Origin: Tritrichomonas musculus
Taxonomy: Eukaryota; Parabasalia; Tritrichomonadida; Tritrichomonadidae
Length of the DNA stretch: 64,000 bases
NCBI GenBank assembly: GCA_039105265.1
Contig: JAPFFF010000009.1
Span: 3,782,001-3,846,000, forward strand
Direction: 5' to 3'
Part shown: one piece after another, positions 9,035-18,006 of the stretch
Position numbering within the stretch: the stretch's first letter is position 1
How the letters are laid out: each line of letters starts with the position of its first letter
The notes under the pieces: model-generated
The model's database searches: none
Told to the model about the DNA's origin: nothing
Seen by the model: the letters and a program-made list of their open reading frames with translations, nothing else
Program-made: the position numbers and the translations under genes

Positions 9035-10054
9035 TTAAAGGTAAGCTCCACCGCTTAAAAAAACCAGATGAAGTCTGTTAATCCAATTTTGGAACACGGC
9101 TTCCCACGTCGATTTATCAATATTTTCAATGATTTCTGTCAGTGATTGAAAAAGTTCATTTGCCGAATTGTGCACTTTTCCTTTCAACTTATTTTTTGAA
9201 AAACCATATAAAAAAAAGTCGTTGGGACTCACATCTGGCGAATAAGCCGGATGTGGCAAGCGTGTGAACTTGAGCTCCTTGAATTTTTCATTTGTTTTTT
9301 TAGAATTATGAGGTTTTGCGTTATCTAAATGAATTAATACATTTGAATTCTTTCTTATTCCAAGCTTCGTTTGAGCAGCTTCTCTCAAACTTGGTAAAAT
9401 AACGTCACACATGTACTGTGAGTTAAATCTTGTTTTAAGTGGGAGCATTTCTAATAGAACGAGACCTGAAGCTGAAAAAGCACTAAAAATCATAATTTTT
9501 TGATCAGAAATGAGACGATTGGGAAGAACAATGTTTTCACCTTCATGTAAATAAGCTTCTTCTGTATAATAGTTGAGATAAAACCAACTTTCATCACATG
9601 TAATCACCTGATATTGTTTTGTTTTTGATAGACCTTTCAATATAGAATAAAGAGAATAACATTCTTGCCGACGATTTTTAATTTGACAATCTGTCAAAAC
9701 ATGAGGGACCCATTTTGCATGCCTTTTTTTTCTGCCAAGATCAACAGTTAAAATCTTAATAACTGTATAAGCATGAATACCAATAGCTGATGAAATGCTC
9801 TGAGCAGATGAAAACGGGTAATCTTCAATGTATTGCTTCACTTTATCTATATAATCTTCGTTAATGGGTCTTCCTGACCGTGGCAAATCATTCAGCTCTG
9901 TGCGCCCATTCTTAAACATTACAATCCATTTTTTAACAAAAGATAATGTAGGTGCAGCACCATTATAAGCTTGAACCATTTGATCATGGATCTCCGTAGG
10001 CCCTTTCCCTAAAAGCCAGTAATAATGCACTACTGCTCGAAATTCTACATTCAT
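9035..10054 (-). CDS. Mariner transposase (DD34D)
   Basis: A 339-residue protein, close to the usual 340-350 of mariner transposases, starting at MNVEFRAVVHYYWLLGKG. The N-terminal half contains two helix-turn-helix regions (residues about 10-60 and 75-115), with PRSGRP between them, the usual mariner linker. The catalytic triad is visible: D in ITCDESWFY, D in LIHLDNAKPH, and a third D in YSPDVSPNDFFLYG, with 34 residues between the second and third aspartates, giving DD34D. It would bind the 26-bp ends and cut and paste the element into TA. Two ACGTTTA motifs on the minus strand (10068-10074 and 10084-10090) lie 14-36 bp upstream of the ATG, so the gene appears to carry a host-type promoter. 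Confidence 0.95.
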   Translation of the reverse strand: MNVEFRAVVHYYWLLGKGPTEIHDQMVQAYNGAAPTLSFVKKWIVMFKNGRTELNDLPRSGRPINEDYIDKVKQYIEDYPFSSAQSISSAIGIHAYTVIKILTVDLGRKKRHAKWVPHVLTDCQIKNRRQECYSLYSILKGLSKTKQYQVITCDESWFYLNYYTEEAYLHEGENIVLPNRLISDQKIMIFSAFSASGLVLLEMLPLKTRFNSQYMCDVILPSLREAAQTKLGIRKNSNVLIHLDNAKPHNSKKTNEKFKELKFTRLPHPAYSPDVSPNDFFLYGFSKNKLKGKVHNSANELFQSLTEIIENIDKSTWEAVFQNWINRLHLVFLSGGAYL

Positions 10055-10067
10055 AAAAATGATTTTT

Positions 10068-10074
10068 TAAACGT
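10068..10074 (-). promoter_or_regulatory. ACGTTTA motif upstream of mariner transposase
   Basis: Minus-strand ACGTTTA 14-20 bp upstream of the transposase ATG, with a second copy at 10084-10090. It matches the motif found upstream of several host genes in this window. Confidence 0.4.
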
Positions 10075-10239
10075 ATAAAATTTTAAACGTCTTTCAACTC
10101 AGCGAATATTATCTAATAAAACAAATCATTTTAATAAATTATAGAATACTTCCTATAAATTATAAAAACTATATTTAAAAATTGAATAATCATTTCTTCT
10201 TTCTAAAACGTTGGAGTTACGAACTTATTGAATGACCTA

Positions 10240-10598
10240 TACATTTTTTTTTCTGAGAAATAAATATGTAAACTATTGAAAATATATTATATATTCGTAA
10301 ACTATTGAAATATATAAATTGACTATTAAATCTCTTATTTTTGCGTTTAAGATGATAAAAATGTTATATTTTTATTTTATATGTTATATAAAAATATTTA
10401 TATCATTCATAATCCACGTAACTTCAAAATTGGATGAAAAAGTATTCAATTTTCAATTTTTTAAAAAATGAAAAAAAATTTAGCGGCTAAATGTAGAAGT
10501 ATTGAATTTTCGTGCCTGCTTTTTGAAAGGGTGTGTGCAAATATCATCAGAAAAAAATTGAATAAGGACGATCAAAATCGGCCAAATAAATACACAAA
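10240..10598. other. Spacer between mariner and Maverick
   Basis: AT-rich with no coding signal. The last bases ACAAAA (10594-10599, the final A shared with the element end) match ACAAAA at 35207-35212 and form the left target duplication of the Maverick. Confidence 0.55.
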
Positions 10599-10822
10599 AG
10601 TAGTATAGTATAGGCTGGGATTCATTCTTCACCCCAGCCTACACTGCTCGCCACCAAGCTCAGGTACGCCTTCGCTTGGGCCTCGCTACCCGGCCAAATA
10701 CCCTCTGAAAACCTATCGTAAGTACACACTCTCTACTTTCACTATTCTGCCAATGTCATTTCCAAGGTATGGAGTAGTTTTTGAGCTTTCTAATGGTGTT
10801 TTTTGAATTCTACACCCGAAAA
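10599..10822 (+). repeat. Maverick left terminal inverted repeat
   Basis: 224 bp, identical by eye to the reverse complement of 34983-35206. It contains a subterminal imperfect palindrome (CCAAGC...GCTTGG around 10652-10680) and is GC-richer than the surrounding DNA. For protein-primed replication this end would be the origin (inference from family knowledge). Confidence 0.95.
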
Positions 10823-11832
10823 TACGGTATTTCTTGTATAGGCACGACCCCGAAAAATTGAGTTTTGATTGAGTTAATATTTTCTCTCAAATATTTTTAT
10901 GCCAGAAGTATATTTTTTTCTCTCAAATATTTTGAAAAGATTTTATAAAAATATTCTTAAAAAGTTAACTAGACATCAAGATATTTTAATATTATTTTTC
11001 TCTTTTTGAATATAAATTTTTATTATTTTATTATAAATTTTAATTAATTTTTCAAAATTTTTGTTCCACTTTTTGAATTTAAATTTTGGAGAAGTACTTT
11101 AAAGTTCTTCAAAGTTCTTTAAAGTACTTCACAAATAGTCCTAAAATTTTCATCAAATTTGAGAAATAAAATTTTTTCCTTTAAAATTATAATATTTGTG
11201 AAAGAAAATTTTATTAATAAATTGATAGATAAAATTTTTTATTATTTTTACAAGTTTATGGTTATAATTTATTAAAATTAATTTTTATAAAAAATGTCGG
11301 ACTTTCTATTTTTCGAACCATGTAACTTTCCACCAAATATTTCCATTGAGCTATGACCCCATACAAGAATATTTTTGGATGGTTTATTTTTAAAACTAAA
11401 TTCTGAATATATTATTTGAGTTATTACAATATATTTCAATATTTATTTGGTTTTATATTTATTCAAAATCGAGTTTCCATCTTTGTCTATGCGTGTGTCG
11501 TAATGGTTAAACTCCCTACCTAACATCCTAGGTTCGACATATATCCGGAACACATTTTTTCTGAGTTATGAGAAAGAGTGGACTTTGAGTGAAATCTGTG
11601 AAAACTTGGATTTGTGGCTAAGTTGTGAGTTGTTCGTTAACAATTATTCCGCAAACAAAAAACTTATTGAGTTAAGTTTCCATCTTCCTGATCGAGGCCA
11701 TTAACTTCCCCTAGTTAACGGACGGCTCCTTTCAATAAGGATTTCATTTGGAGTAGATCTCTTTTATAAGTAATTCAGAAAAAGGCCTCTCAGGGTTGGT
11801 TTTTGCACTTTTGTTTTTATATTTTTATAAAA
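10823..11832. other. Maverick left leader region, non-coding
   Basis: About 1 kb without a supported gene. Two structures stand out: a perfect 14-bp inverted repeat hairpin at 11091-11130, and a tRNA-like patch near 11490-11550 with GGTTCGACATA resembling a B box. The 11640-11800 part is less AT-rich than its surroundings and could be transcribed leader. Confidence 0.5.
11091..11130. repeat. Perfect 14-bp hairpin in Maverick leader
   Basis: GAAGTACTTTAAAG (11091-11104) and its exact reverse complement (11117-11130) are separated by a 12-base loop. The surroundings add further AAAGTTCTT repeats. It is a candidate transcription or replication signal near the left end. Confidence 0.7.
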
Positions 11833-13149
11833 ATGTATCCAACACTTAATCCGGCTGAAGAACCAACACCTATACCAATTGAATATGCTTACTTTTTAGA
11901 AGATGGGGAACGAGATAAAACAAGACCTAATCGATATTACTTTAATTTTCCTCAAGAATGGTGTACTTCGAATAGAGGGGAATCAATTGTAGGTGTGAGA
12001 AGGATTTTTATGTTAGCCCGAAGTAGAAAAATAGAATTTACTCTTGGAGTTAGAAAATATAGACGAAACGAATTTGATAAACTTAAACATGATAATCCCC
12101 AATTTTCATATGAACAATTATTTTACCATCTTGAAGATGAACAAAAGAGTGAGGTATTCATAAATATAAATTCTTGGCTAAATAGAGAAAATGATTTACG
12201 AGAAATATGGAATGATATGAGAGCTGCTATTGAGGCAAAATTTGCAGAGTTTAATATTGGTGCGGATATAATCAATAAAGAACACAATTTTAATTTAGAT
12301 AACCAAGAACTAAAATTGAACACCAAATATTCTAATTTAATTACAGAATATCAAAATTTGCAAAAAGAAATAGAAGACCTCACAAATCAAATATTTAATG
12401 AGAAAGATGACACAGTTAAAGCTGAGCTACAAGAAGAATTAGATAAAAAGAATGAAGAAGATAAAATGAATATAAACCTCAGACGCAATGTTCAAAAAGA
12501 AATGGAAAAAATAAGAGAAGAAATCAAATTAAGTGAACAGAAACCTACATTTATTGAAGAAAAAGAAGGACTAAGACAAAGAGATGTACAAACAGATGGT
12601 TATTATAATTATTCGAAGAATCATTTTACAGAAATATTCTATTCACCAACTAATGGAGAGATACTTCAAGGCAGTAAATATAAAAACTATTATGTTGACC
12701 TATCAATAAGTTTTATAGTCAGACCACCAAATAATAAATCACCATATAGACGATATGATTTTAATGATGTATTCAATATAGGTTATGAAGATTTTAATAA
12801 TAACCCATGGGATTATATGGATCCTGAAAAGCCTGTCAAGGATAAAGATGGGGAGGTTATTAGATTTGAAGGTAAATGGATGAGGGAAATAAAGTTTAAA
12901 AATGTTTGGGATAGACATTCGTGTTCAATATACTCTTCATTAGCTGAGCAGTCAAATAAATATTATTTAGGCAATAGTCAAATAAACTTCAGTCCTATTA
13001 AGTACTTCAAGCTAAACTCAACAGATCAAAGATTTTGGGTAGAATTCAATTCAGGGCGTCATAATAATATTCCTGTTCTGGTACCAAACAATGAATCATT
13101 TGTCATTGAAATGCAATTCTTACCATTTAAGAAGATGCTTTACATTTAA
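11833..13149 (+). CDS. Maverick protein of unknown function with coiled coil
   Basis: A 438-residue product; the first ATG is at 11833 in a TATAAAAATG context. The N-terminal 150 residues (FPQEWCTSNRGESIVGVRRI and following) look like an ordered beta-rich domain. Residues about 165-245 form a charged coiled coil (QNLQKEIEDLTNQIFNEKDD). The C-terminal part (YYVDLSISFIVRPPNNKSPY, FWVEFNSGRHNNIPVLVP) is again beta-rich. It is the first gene of the plus-strand structural cluster, 11 bp before the integrase gene, which suggests a virion or morphogenesis role. I cannot assign a family. Confidence 0.75.
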   Translation: MYPTLNPAEEPTPIPIEYAYFLEDGERDKTRPNRYYFNFPQEWCTSNRGESIVGVRRIFMLARSRKIEFTLGVRKYRRNEFDKLKHDNPQFSYEQLFYHLEDEQKSEVFININSWLNRENDLREIWNDMRAAIEAKFAEFNIGADIINKEHNFNLDNQELKLNTKYSNLITEYQNLQKEIEDLTNQIFNEKDDTVKAELQEELDKKNEEDKMNINLRRNVQKEMEKIREEIKLSEQKPTFIEEKEGLRQRDVQTDGYYNYSKNHFTEIFYSPTNGEILQGSKYKNYYVDLSISFIVRPPNNKSPYRRYDFNDVFNIGYEDFNNNPWDYMDPEKPVKDKDGEVIRFEGKWMREIKFKNVWDRHSCSIYSSLAEQSNKYYLGNSQINFSPIKYFKLNSTDQRFWVEFNSGRHNNIPVLVPNNESFVIEMQFLPFKKMLYI

Positions 13150-13160
13150 GACTAATTTAA

Positions 13161-14246
13161 ATGAACAAAAAGCATTTTAAGACAATTAATGAGCTTCATT
13201 CTTTTTTTCCTTGGAGATCTGCCTCTAAATTTGTTCCACTCGCAAAACGATATGGATTCACAGAAGAAGCCGCATTAGATTATTTAAGGAAGATAGTACA
13301 TGATGTTAAGGTACCAAAGGCAAAGTTTATGAATATCTATTCTAAACACTCTGGAGGATATCAAATGGACACATTCATCAATGATAAGACAAAGGATGGT
13401 CTCAACTATTTGATGCTAATTAATATTAACACAAGAAAAGCATATTGTTATCCAATGAAGGGGAAAGGTGCAAAAGAAGTAGTCAAGGCATTAAATAAAT
13501 TTTTTGAGGACGAGCCAGATGTCTATTCGATAACATCAGACCAGGATGCTGCTTACTTGTCCAATGATGTATTACAGTTGATGAAGACCAAAAATATTGT
13601 TTACACTACTACCGAGGATAATAATCATAATGTACTAGGTATCATAAATAGGTTCATGAGAACGATTAGAGACATGGTAGGCGAGAACAGGTTCATTAAT
13701 GAGAAAGAAATGGATAGTTTAATAGATTCATACAACAATTCTCCCCACAGGTCATTGGACTATAAGATACCAAACGAGATGACAGAGAAAGATGAAAAAG
13801 AATATGTAAAAACCAAGTCGCAAAACAATCCATATGACTTTAAGCCAAATGATAGAGTTAGAATTATTCAAGCCAAGGAGCCATTTTCGAAGCGCAGGAA
13901 CAAGGTAAGCAAGGAAGCATATATAGTTGATTCAAAGGCTGGGAACCAATTTATAATTAAGTCCAAAGATGAGTCAATAGACAAACTCCCTGGTTATAGG
14001 TTAATCAAGACACAAAACAAAAATATTGCACAAACACTTAAGGGAGGCAAGAGAGGTATTGTGGAGAAGATTATTTCTTATGATACAACAAAGAACAAAT
14101 ATAAAATTAAATACAGCGAAGGTACAGAAGACATCATACCGGCTAAAAATTTACGAGAAGGTGCTCCAACAAAGCTATCTAATCTTGAAGTGGATTACTG
14201 GTCAAAGAAGAAAAATATACCCAATGGAATAAAAAAGTGGATTTAA
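13161..14246 (+). CDS. Polinton integrase (retroviral-type rve fold)
   Basis: A 361-residue product starting in a TTTAAATG context. Residues about 50-180 match the RNase H-fold integrase core of Polintons: YQMDTFINDK, DVYSITSDQDAAYLSND, then NHNVLGIINRFMRTIRDM and YNNSPHRSLDYKIPNEMT, the last being the typical post-core motif of retroviral and Polinton integrases. A C-terminal segment (about 285-330, RGIVEKIISYDTTKNKYKIKY) resembles the chromo/SH3-like barrel found at the end of many integrases. It would join the element's ends to chromosomal DNA. It sits 10 bp before the ATPase gene. Confidence 0.9.
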   Translation: MNKKHFKTINELHSFFPWRSASKFVPLAKRYGFTEEAALDYLRKIVHDVKVPKAKFMNIYSKHSGGYQMDTFINDKTKDGLNYLMLININTRKAYCYPMKGKGAKEVVKALNKFFEDEPDVYSITSDQDAAYLSNDVLQLMKTKNIVYTTTEDNNHNVLGIINRFMRTIRDMVGENRFINEKEMDSLIDSYNNSPHRSLDYKIPNEMTEKDEKEYVKTKSQNNPYDFKPNDRVRIIQAKEPFSKRRNKVSKEAYIVDSKAGNQFIIKSKDESIDKLPGYRLIKTQNKNIAQTLKGGKRGIVEKIISYDTTKNKYKIKYSEGTEDIIPAKNLREGAPTKLSNLEVDYWSKKKNIPNGIKKWI

Positions 14247-14256
14247 CGAATATTAA

Positions 14257-15111
14257 ATGTCTAAACAAATAATGAAAGAAGTGGAATCCTTAATCCAAAA
14301 GACAATGAAGAAGAACCAGAAAGAGATAGAGGCAGCACTGATGAAGCCATTACATCCTTCCTATCCTTTTAGTACGAATGGAATTTATTTTCTTATTGGT
14401 AAACCAGGTGCAGGTAAGAGTTATTGGTTGTGGAAACACATACTAATTACTGAACGTCTATTTAAGCATCCGTACTATCAAAAAATAATATTTTGCTCAA
14501 GTTCTGGAAAAGCAGACAAAACGGCTGAGGCAATGAGTAAAGAGGTAAAGACACCAATAGTATATCTTAATGAATCCCAATTGATGGATTACCTAAAGAA
14601 ACACCTCAAAAGAAAAATAAAATATTATGCAATGGTTAAACATGTATTATCAAAAATGAAGGAAACAAATGAAGAAATGCAGAGACTTATAAACAAGCAC
14701 TCCCTCCAAGAAATAGATGATAGAATAGTATATATAGCCAATAAGTTAGTAAAATACCAAACATCATCTTACCCATATAACACACTAATAATATTGGATG
14801 ACTGTGCAGGAAGCGATTTGTTAACACATAATAATACAGAATTCCTTAGACTATTAACCAAGACAAGACATTATAATATTACCTGCATCATGGCTATTCA
14901 GACAATCAGATTCGTACACATAAATGCAAAAAGATTGGCCACGGATATCATATGCTATAGTGGATACTCAGAAGAAGATTTTACTTCCTTGCTTCAACAA
15001 ACAAATAACAACCTTAATATCAAGAAGACGGTAAAAGAATATTTACAGCATAGAGATCTTCATTCAAAATTTATTATGAACATAACCGCCAATAAATATT
15101 ACTTTGACTGA
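14257..15111 (+). CDS. Packaging ATPase (FtsK/HerA, A32-like)
   Basis: A 284-residue product starting at TATTAAATG. The Walker A motif is LIGKPGAGKSYW (about residues 47-58) and the Walker B motif is NTLIILDDCAGSD (about 180). A sensor-like stretch ITCIMAIQTIRF follows, as in poxvirus A32 and Polinton/virophage packaging ATPases. In these families the enzyme pumps DNA into the capsid. Its place between integrase and capsid-type genes is typical. The next gene begins 6 bp after its stop. Confidence 0.93.
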   Translation: MSKQIMKEVESLIQKTMKKNQKEIEAALMKPLHPSYPFSTNGIYFLIGKPGAGKSYWLWKHILITERLFKHPYYQKIIFCSSSGKADKTAEAMSKEVKTPIVYLNESQLMDYLKKHLKRKIKYYAMVKHVLSKMKETNEEMQRLINKHSLQEIDDRIVYIANKLVKYQTSSYPYNTLIILDDCAGSDLLTHNNTEFLRLLTKTRHYNITCIMAIQTIRFVHINAKRLATDIICYSGYSEEDFTSLLQQTNNNLNIKKTVKEYLQHRDLHSKFIMNITANKYYFD

Positions 15112-15117
15112 TATTAA

Positions 15118-15651
15118 ATGACAATGAATGAAGGTTCTGAAACAGATAAAATTGAACAAACGACATCGCAAAATTCTGGTGGTGGATTTTTGGGTAAGTT
15201 TATAAATAATGCATGGAATTCGGTAAAATCTGGTGTTGGAAAAGTAGGCAAATTCATTGGTGATAGTGCAGTTGGTAAAGTTGGTAAATGGGCTTGGAAA
15301 AATAAGGCACCAATATTAAATACTATAGGAGGAGCAACACAAGCTTTGGGAACAATAACGGGTAATCCAGCAGCAATAGGTATAGGTAAAGGATTGACGA
15401 CAATAGCAAGTGGAATAAGAGAAGGAGAAGTAAAGGCAGCATTAGAAAAGAATATAGCAGAAAGACAACCTAATCCGTTAGGCAGTAATGTAGCTCAATC
15501 ACATTTCCCACGCATTTATTATGGAAGGAAGCCAGCTGCTTATAAAATATATCAGAACAGAAGTAAATATGTGGACGAAGCAGAAGCACATATAGCGAAA
15601 TTGAATAAAAGAAAGAGAAAGAAATCAAGAAAAACAAAGAAAACTCAATAA
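15118..15651 (+). CDS. Glycine-rich basic virion-type protein (pVI-like?)
   Basis: A 177-residue product starting at ATATTAAATG. Residues about 20-110 are rich in Gly, Ala and Lys with repeated GKVGKFIGDS/GKVGKWAWKN segments and a predicted amphipathic to hydrophobic stretch (ILNTIGGATQALGTITGNPA). The last 20 residues are strongly basic (KLNKRKRKKSRK). The layout of membrane-active helix plus basic tail recalls adenovirus pVI and similar internal capsid proteins of Polintons and virophages, but this is by composition and position only. Its stop forms TAAA. Confidence 0.7.
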   Translation: MTMNEGSETDKIEQTTSQNSGGGFLGKFINNAWNSVKSGVGKVGKFIGDSAVGKVGKWAWKNKAPILNTIGGATQALGTITGNPAAIGIGKGLTTIASGIREGEVKAALEKNIAERQPNPLGSNVAQSHFPRIYYGRKPAAYKIYQNRSKYVDEAEAHIAKLNKRKRKKSRKTKKTQ

Positions 15652-15682
15652 AACTCAATAAAATGATTTTTTTATCAATTAA

Positions 15683-16048
15683 ATGTCTAAGCATTTGACA
15701 GGATCAAAAAGATTACAAGTAATACAGAACTGGCTTAATGGTCGTGAGGACCCTGATTGGGATGTACTTCCTACCAAAAAAGAAAACAAATATATAGTAA
15801 AAAGAAGAGAGCAACCATTAACGAAACCACCACCTGAACCATTAACTAAAACAGAAACGATTGAAGAAAAAGTTGTTGGTCAGAATTCCGACCCACCTGA
15901 GGAAATACCAAAACCCAAAAAACCAATAATAGAAGAACAACCAAAACAAGTATATGATCCAACAATAAATATAGAAATACTAAACCAATTAAAGCTATTG
16001 GGTGAAGAGTTTAAAAACGAAAGGCTAAGAAGGAACAGAAGAAAATGA
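15683..16048 (+). CDS. Small proline/lysine-rich Maverick protein
   Basis: A 121-residue product. A T tract and TCAATTAAATG precede the start. After about 40 ordered residues (MSKHLTGSKRLQVIQNWLNG) it becomes Pro/Glu/Lys-rich (PPPEPLTKTE, PKPKKPIIEEQP) and ends in a basic helix (ERLRRNRRK). Its stop overlaps the next start in ATGA. It lies between the pVI-like and capsid-like genes, so a minor virion role is plausible. No family recognised. Confidence 0.65.
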   Translation: MSKHLTGSKRLQVIQNWLNGREDPDWDVLPTKKENKYIVKRREQPLTKPPPEPLTKTETIEEKVVGQNSDPPEEIPKPKKPIIEEQPKQVYDPTINIEILNQLKLLGEEFKNERLRRNRRK

Positions 16049-16260
16049 TAAAAGATGTAATACAAAAACAAATGAGAAAACCATATTATCCACAGTTTAC
16101 TCAGCCACAATATATAGACGCCTCGCGAAAGCTCGCCTTGAGACAAGAAGTCCAAGAACCAAATCAAATAGAAGACGAATCAGAAGAGGAACCAATACCA
16201 GTAATCCCACCTCAACCTATTCGTAGAAGACGAAATAATATTTTCTCTGATATGATTTAA
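16045..16260 (+). CDS. Very small Maverick protein overlapping the previous gene
   Basis: A 71-residue product whose ATG overlaps the stop of the upstream gene by four bases (ATGA). It is rich in Pro, Gln, Glu and Arg (EEEPIPVIPPQPIRRRRNN), without membrane segments. The tight overlap and conserved polarity argue that it is real, but it is short and unassigned. Confidence 0.5.
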   Translation: MIKDVIQKQMRKPYYPQFTQPQYIDASRKLALRQEVQEPNQIEDESEEEPIPVIPPQPIRRRRNNIFSDMI

Positions 16261-16291
16261 TTTGCTTTTATTATTTTTCTCAAAAGAAAAT

Positions 16292-17938
16292 ATGTTAAAT
16301 CCAGAAATTGAACTAAGGACGTCAGCTGAAACATGTACCCAAATTGCTAGCTATTTTGATATTGTTGATAATTGTATAGCCTTATCAGATACCAACAAGC
16401 AATACACAATTAGTCCACAAACATCATATTCTCCATCGCCTCCAATAACTCAAGGCTCATATACAAGTGCAATTATATCACCTAATACGAATAATACAGC
16501 AGACATATATAATGGATTTATTAGAGCTGATATGGAGGTAAAAATTAAAGAAGCTGCTGGCAGTAAGATAACTGCAGTAACAGGTGATGGATACAAATTC
16601 AACAAAGTATGGTTTGGTTTCAAGGATGCTAGAGATGCTGTTGAGAAATATGAAATAGTAGCTAACGGAATAACGATATATACCCAGAACTTTGGTTGTG
16701 AAGAATCATTTCTAACTGCATGTTGTGCCAATGAAACAACAAAGAGAGCAGATGTATATTCAAAGGCTAGACATAAAGATATATGGAATGGTAAATCAGG
16801 CAGCAGAACAGGATTTATTGTTGATTTTGCACCAGGATGGGAAGACAAAAAATATAAAATTCACCTAAAGATTGATTTAAGAAGGTTCTTACCATTATCA
16901 AATATTAAATACCTTCCAGCATTCGCAGGCAAAATTGAACTCCGATTATTCTTTTCATGTGCTGGTATGGTATGTTGTCCAATGGGTCCAGGAAAAGAGT
17001 TCGAACATGATTATAGTGCTAATTCAAAATATAAATTAGAACCTATTACTAATGAATTTAGACCAATTGGCGAACTAATCACTATGTACACAGGAACAGA
17101 GGTAGAAACTGTTAATAGAGGAACAACATCAGCAGCTGTTAATATAAGCTTTACTAAACTGAATACAAGTTCGAAAACATTTCAAGTAGCTGAATACCGT
17201 ATAACTGAATGTTCATCTATTATACCGTGCTTTGGTATTGAGGATAATATTTACTCTAGTCTTGTTCAAAGGTATGCTGATCCAACTCATCCACTAACAT
17301 TTCCTACTCAAACACTTTCTGTTTACACTACTACTACCCCGTTAAATAATCCGAATGATAAGACTACTTGCACAATCACTCCTCGCTTTGTTGATTCGAT
17401 ATACCTATTATTTCCTATAAAGCATACTCATCATACATACTTTAAGAATCCTAACTTTAAGTCCTTCCAATTAAACTGTGGAGGTTACGGTAACATTCCT
17501 GCTAAACCATTTGGCACGACAGATGAATACCCAGAGTTCTTAGAATATTGTCAGAACGCAATGAACGTGAATGGAGGACAAAGTGGTTTTAATAAGGAAG
17601 TAGTAAACAGTTTAACATATTGTGATAGAGATACGGCTACTAATAAACCTAAATTTATGTATACAAAGGGAATTTATTCAAATGACAAGAGTAGTTTCTT
17701 TATCGGATTACCTACAGAAACTGATAATACATATCAACAAGGATTAACCTCTTTGTCACCTATTAATTTTGAAATAAATGTAACACAAGAAACTGGTGAC
17801 AATACATATGCAAAAGCTACTCAAACCCCACCTTTAATTTGTCTCTTATTTGATTCTTCTATATCTATCTTAGTTCAACCAAATGGCATGCCACCTTTAG
17901 TTCGCTTGGGCAATTATGATCTGACCTCAAGGGATTAA
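16292..17938 (+). CDS. Major-capsid-like protein (candidate double jelly-roll)
   Basis: A 548-residue product. The first ATG in frame is 16292 (MLNPEIELRT). Size, beta-rich composition and position after the ATPase fit the double jelly-roll major capsid protein of Polintons. Visible features include GFKDARDAVEKYEIVANGIT, resembling the stretch around a conserved DxxE-type motif in Polinton capsids, and long strand-rich segments such as LKIDLRRFLPLSNIKYLPAF followed by KIELRLFF. The assignment rests on gene order and these patterns; a structure comparison would be decisive. Confidence is moderate to good. Confidence 0.75.
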   Translation: MLNPEIELRTSAETCTQIASYFDIVDNCIALSDTNKQYTISPQTSYSPSPPITQGSYTSAIISPNTNNTADIYNGFIRADMEVKIKEAAGSKITAVTGDGYKFNKVWFGFKDARDAVEKYEIVANGITIYTQNFGCEESFLTACCANETTKRADVYSKARHKDIWNGKSGSRTGFIVDFAPGWEDKKYKIHLKIDLRRFLPLSNIKYLPAFAGKIELRLFFSCAGMVCCPMGPGKEFEHDYSANSKYKLEPITNEFRPIGELITMYTGTEVETVNRGTTSAAVNISFTKLNTSSKTFQVAEYRITECSSIIPCFGIEDNIYSSLVQRYADPTHPLTFPTQTLSVYTTTTPLNNPNDKTTCTITPRFVDSIYLLFPIKHTHHTYFKNPNFKSFQLNCGGYGNIPAKPFGTTDEYPEFLEYCQNAMNVNGGQSGFNKEVVNSLTYCDRDTATNKPKFMYTKGIYSNDKSSFFIGLPTETDNTYQQGLTSLSPINFEINVTQETGDNTYAKATQTPPLICLLFDSSISILVQPNGMPPLVRLGNYDLTSRD

Positions 17939-18006
17939 GTAACAAAAATAATTGCGTCTTTCTAATTTAATTTTATTTTTTTATTATCACTATACATAAA
18001 TACAAA

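Larger units (their letters stand above)
8959..10239 (-). mobile_element. Complete-looking mariner transposon
   Basis: Perfect 26-bp terminal inverted repeats beginning TAGGTCATTCAATAAGTTCG lie at 8959-8984 and 10214-10239. Each is flanked by TA (8957-8958 and 10240-10241), the diagnostic Tc1/mariner target duplication. The 1281-bp element carries one transposase gene on the minus strand, the classic size and layout of mariner. Perfect ends and an open transposase point to recent activity. Confidence 0.95.
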
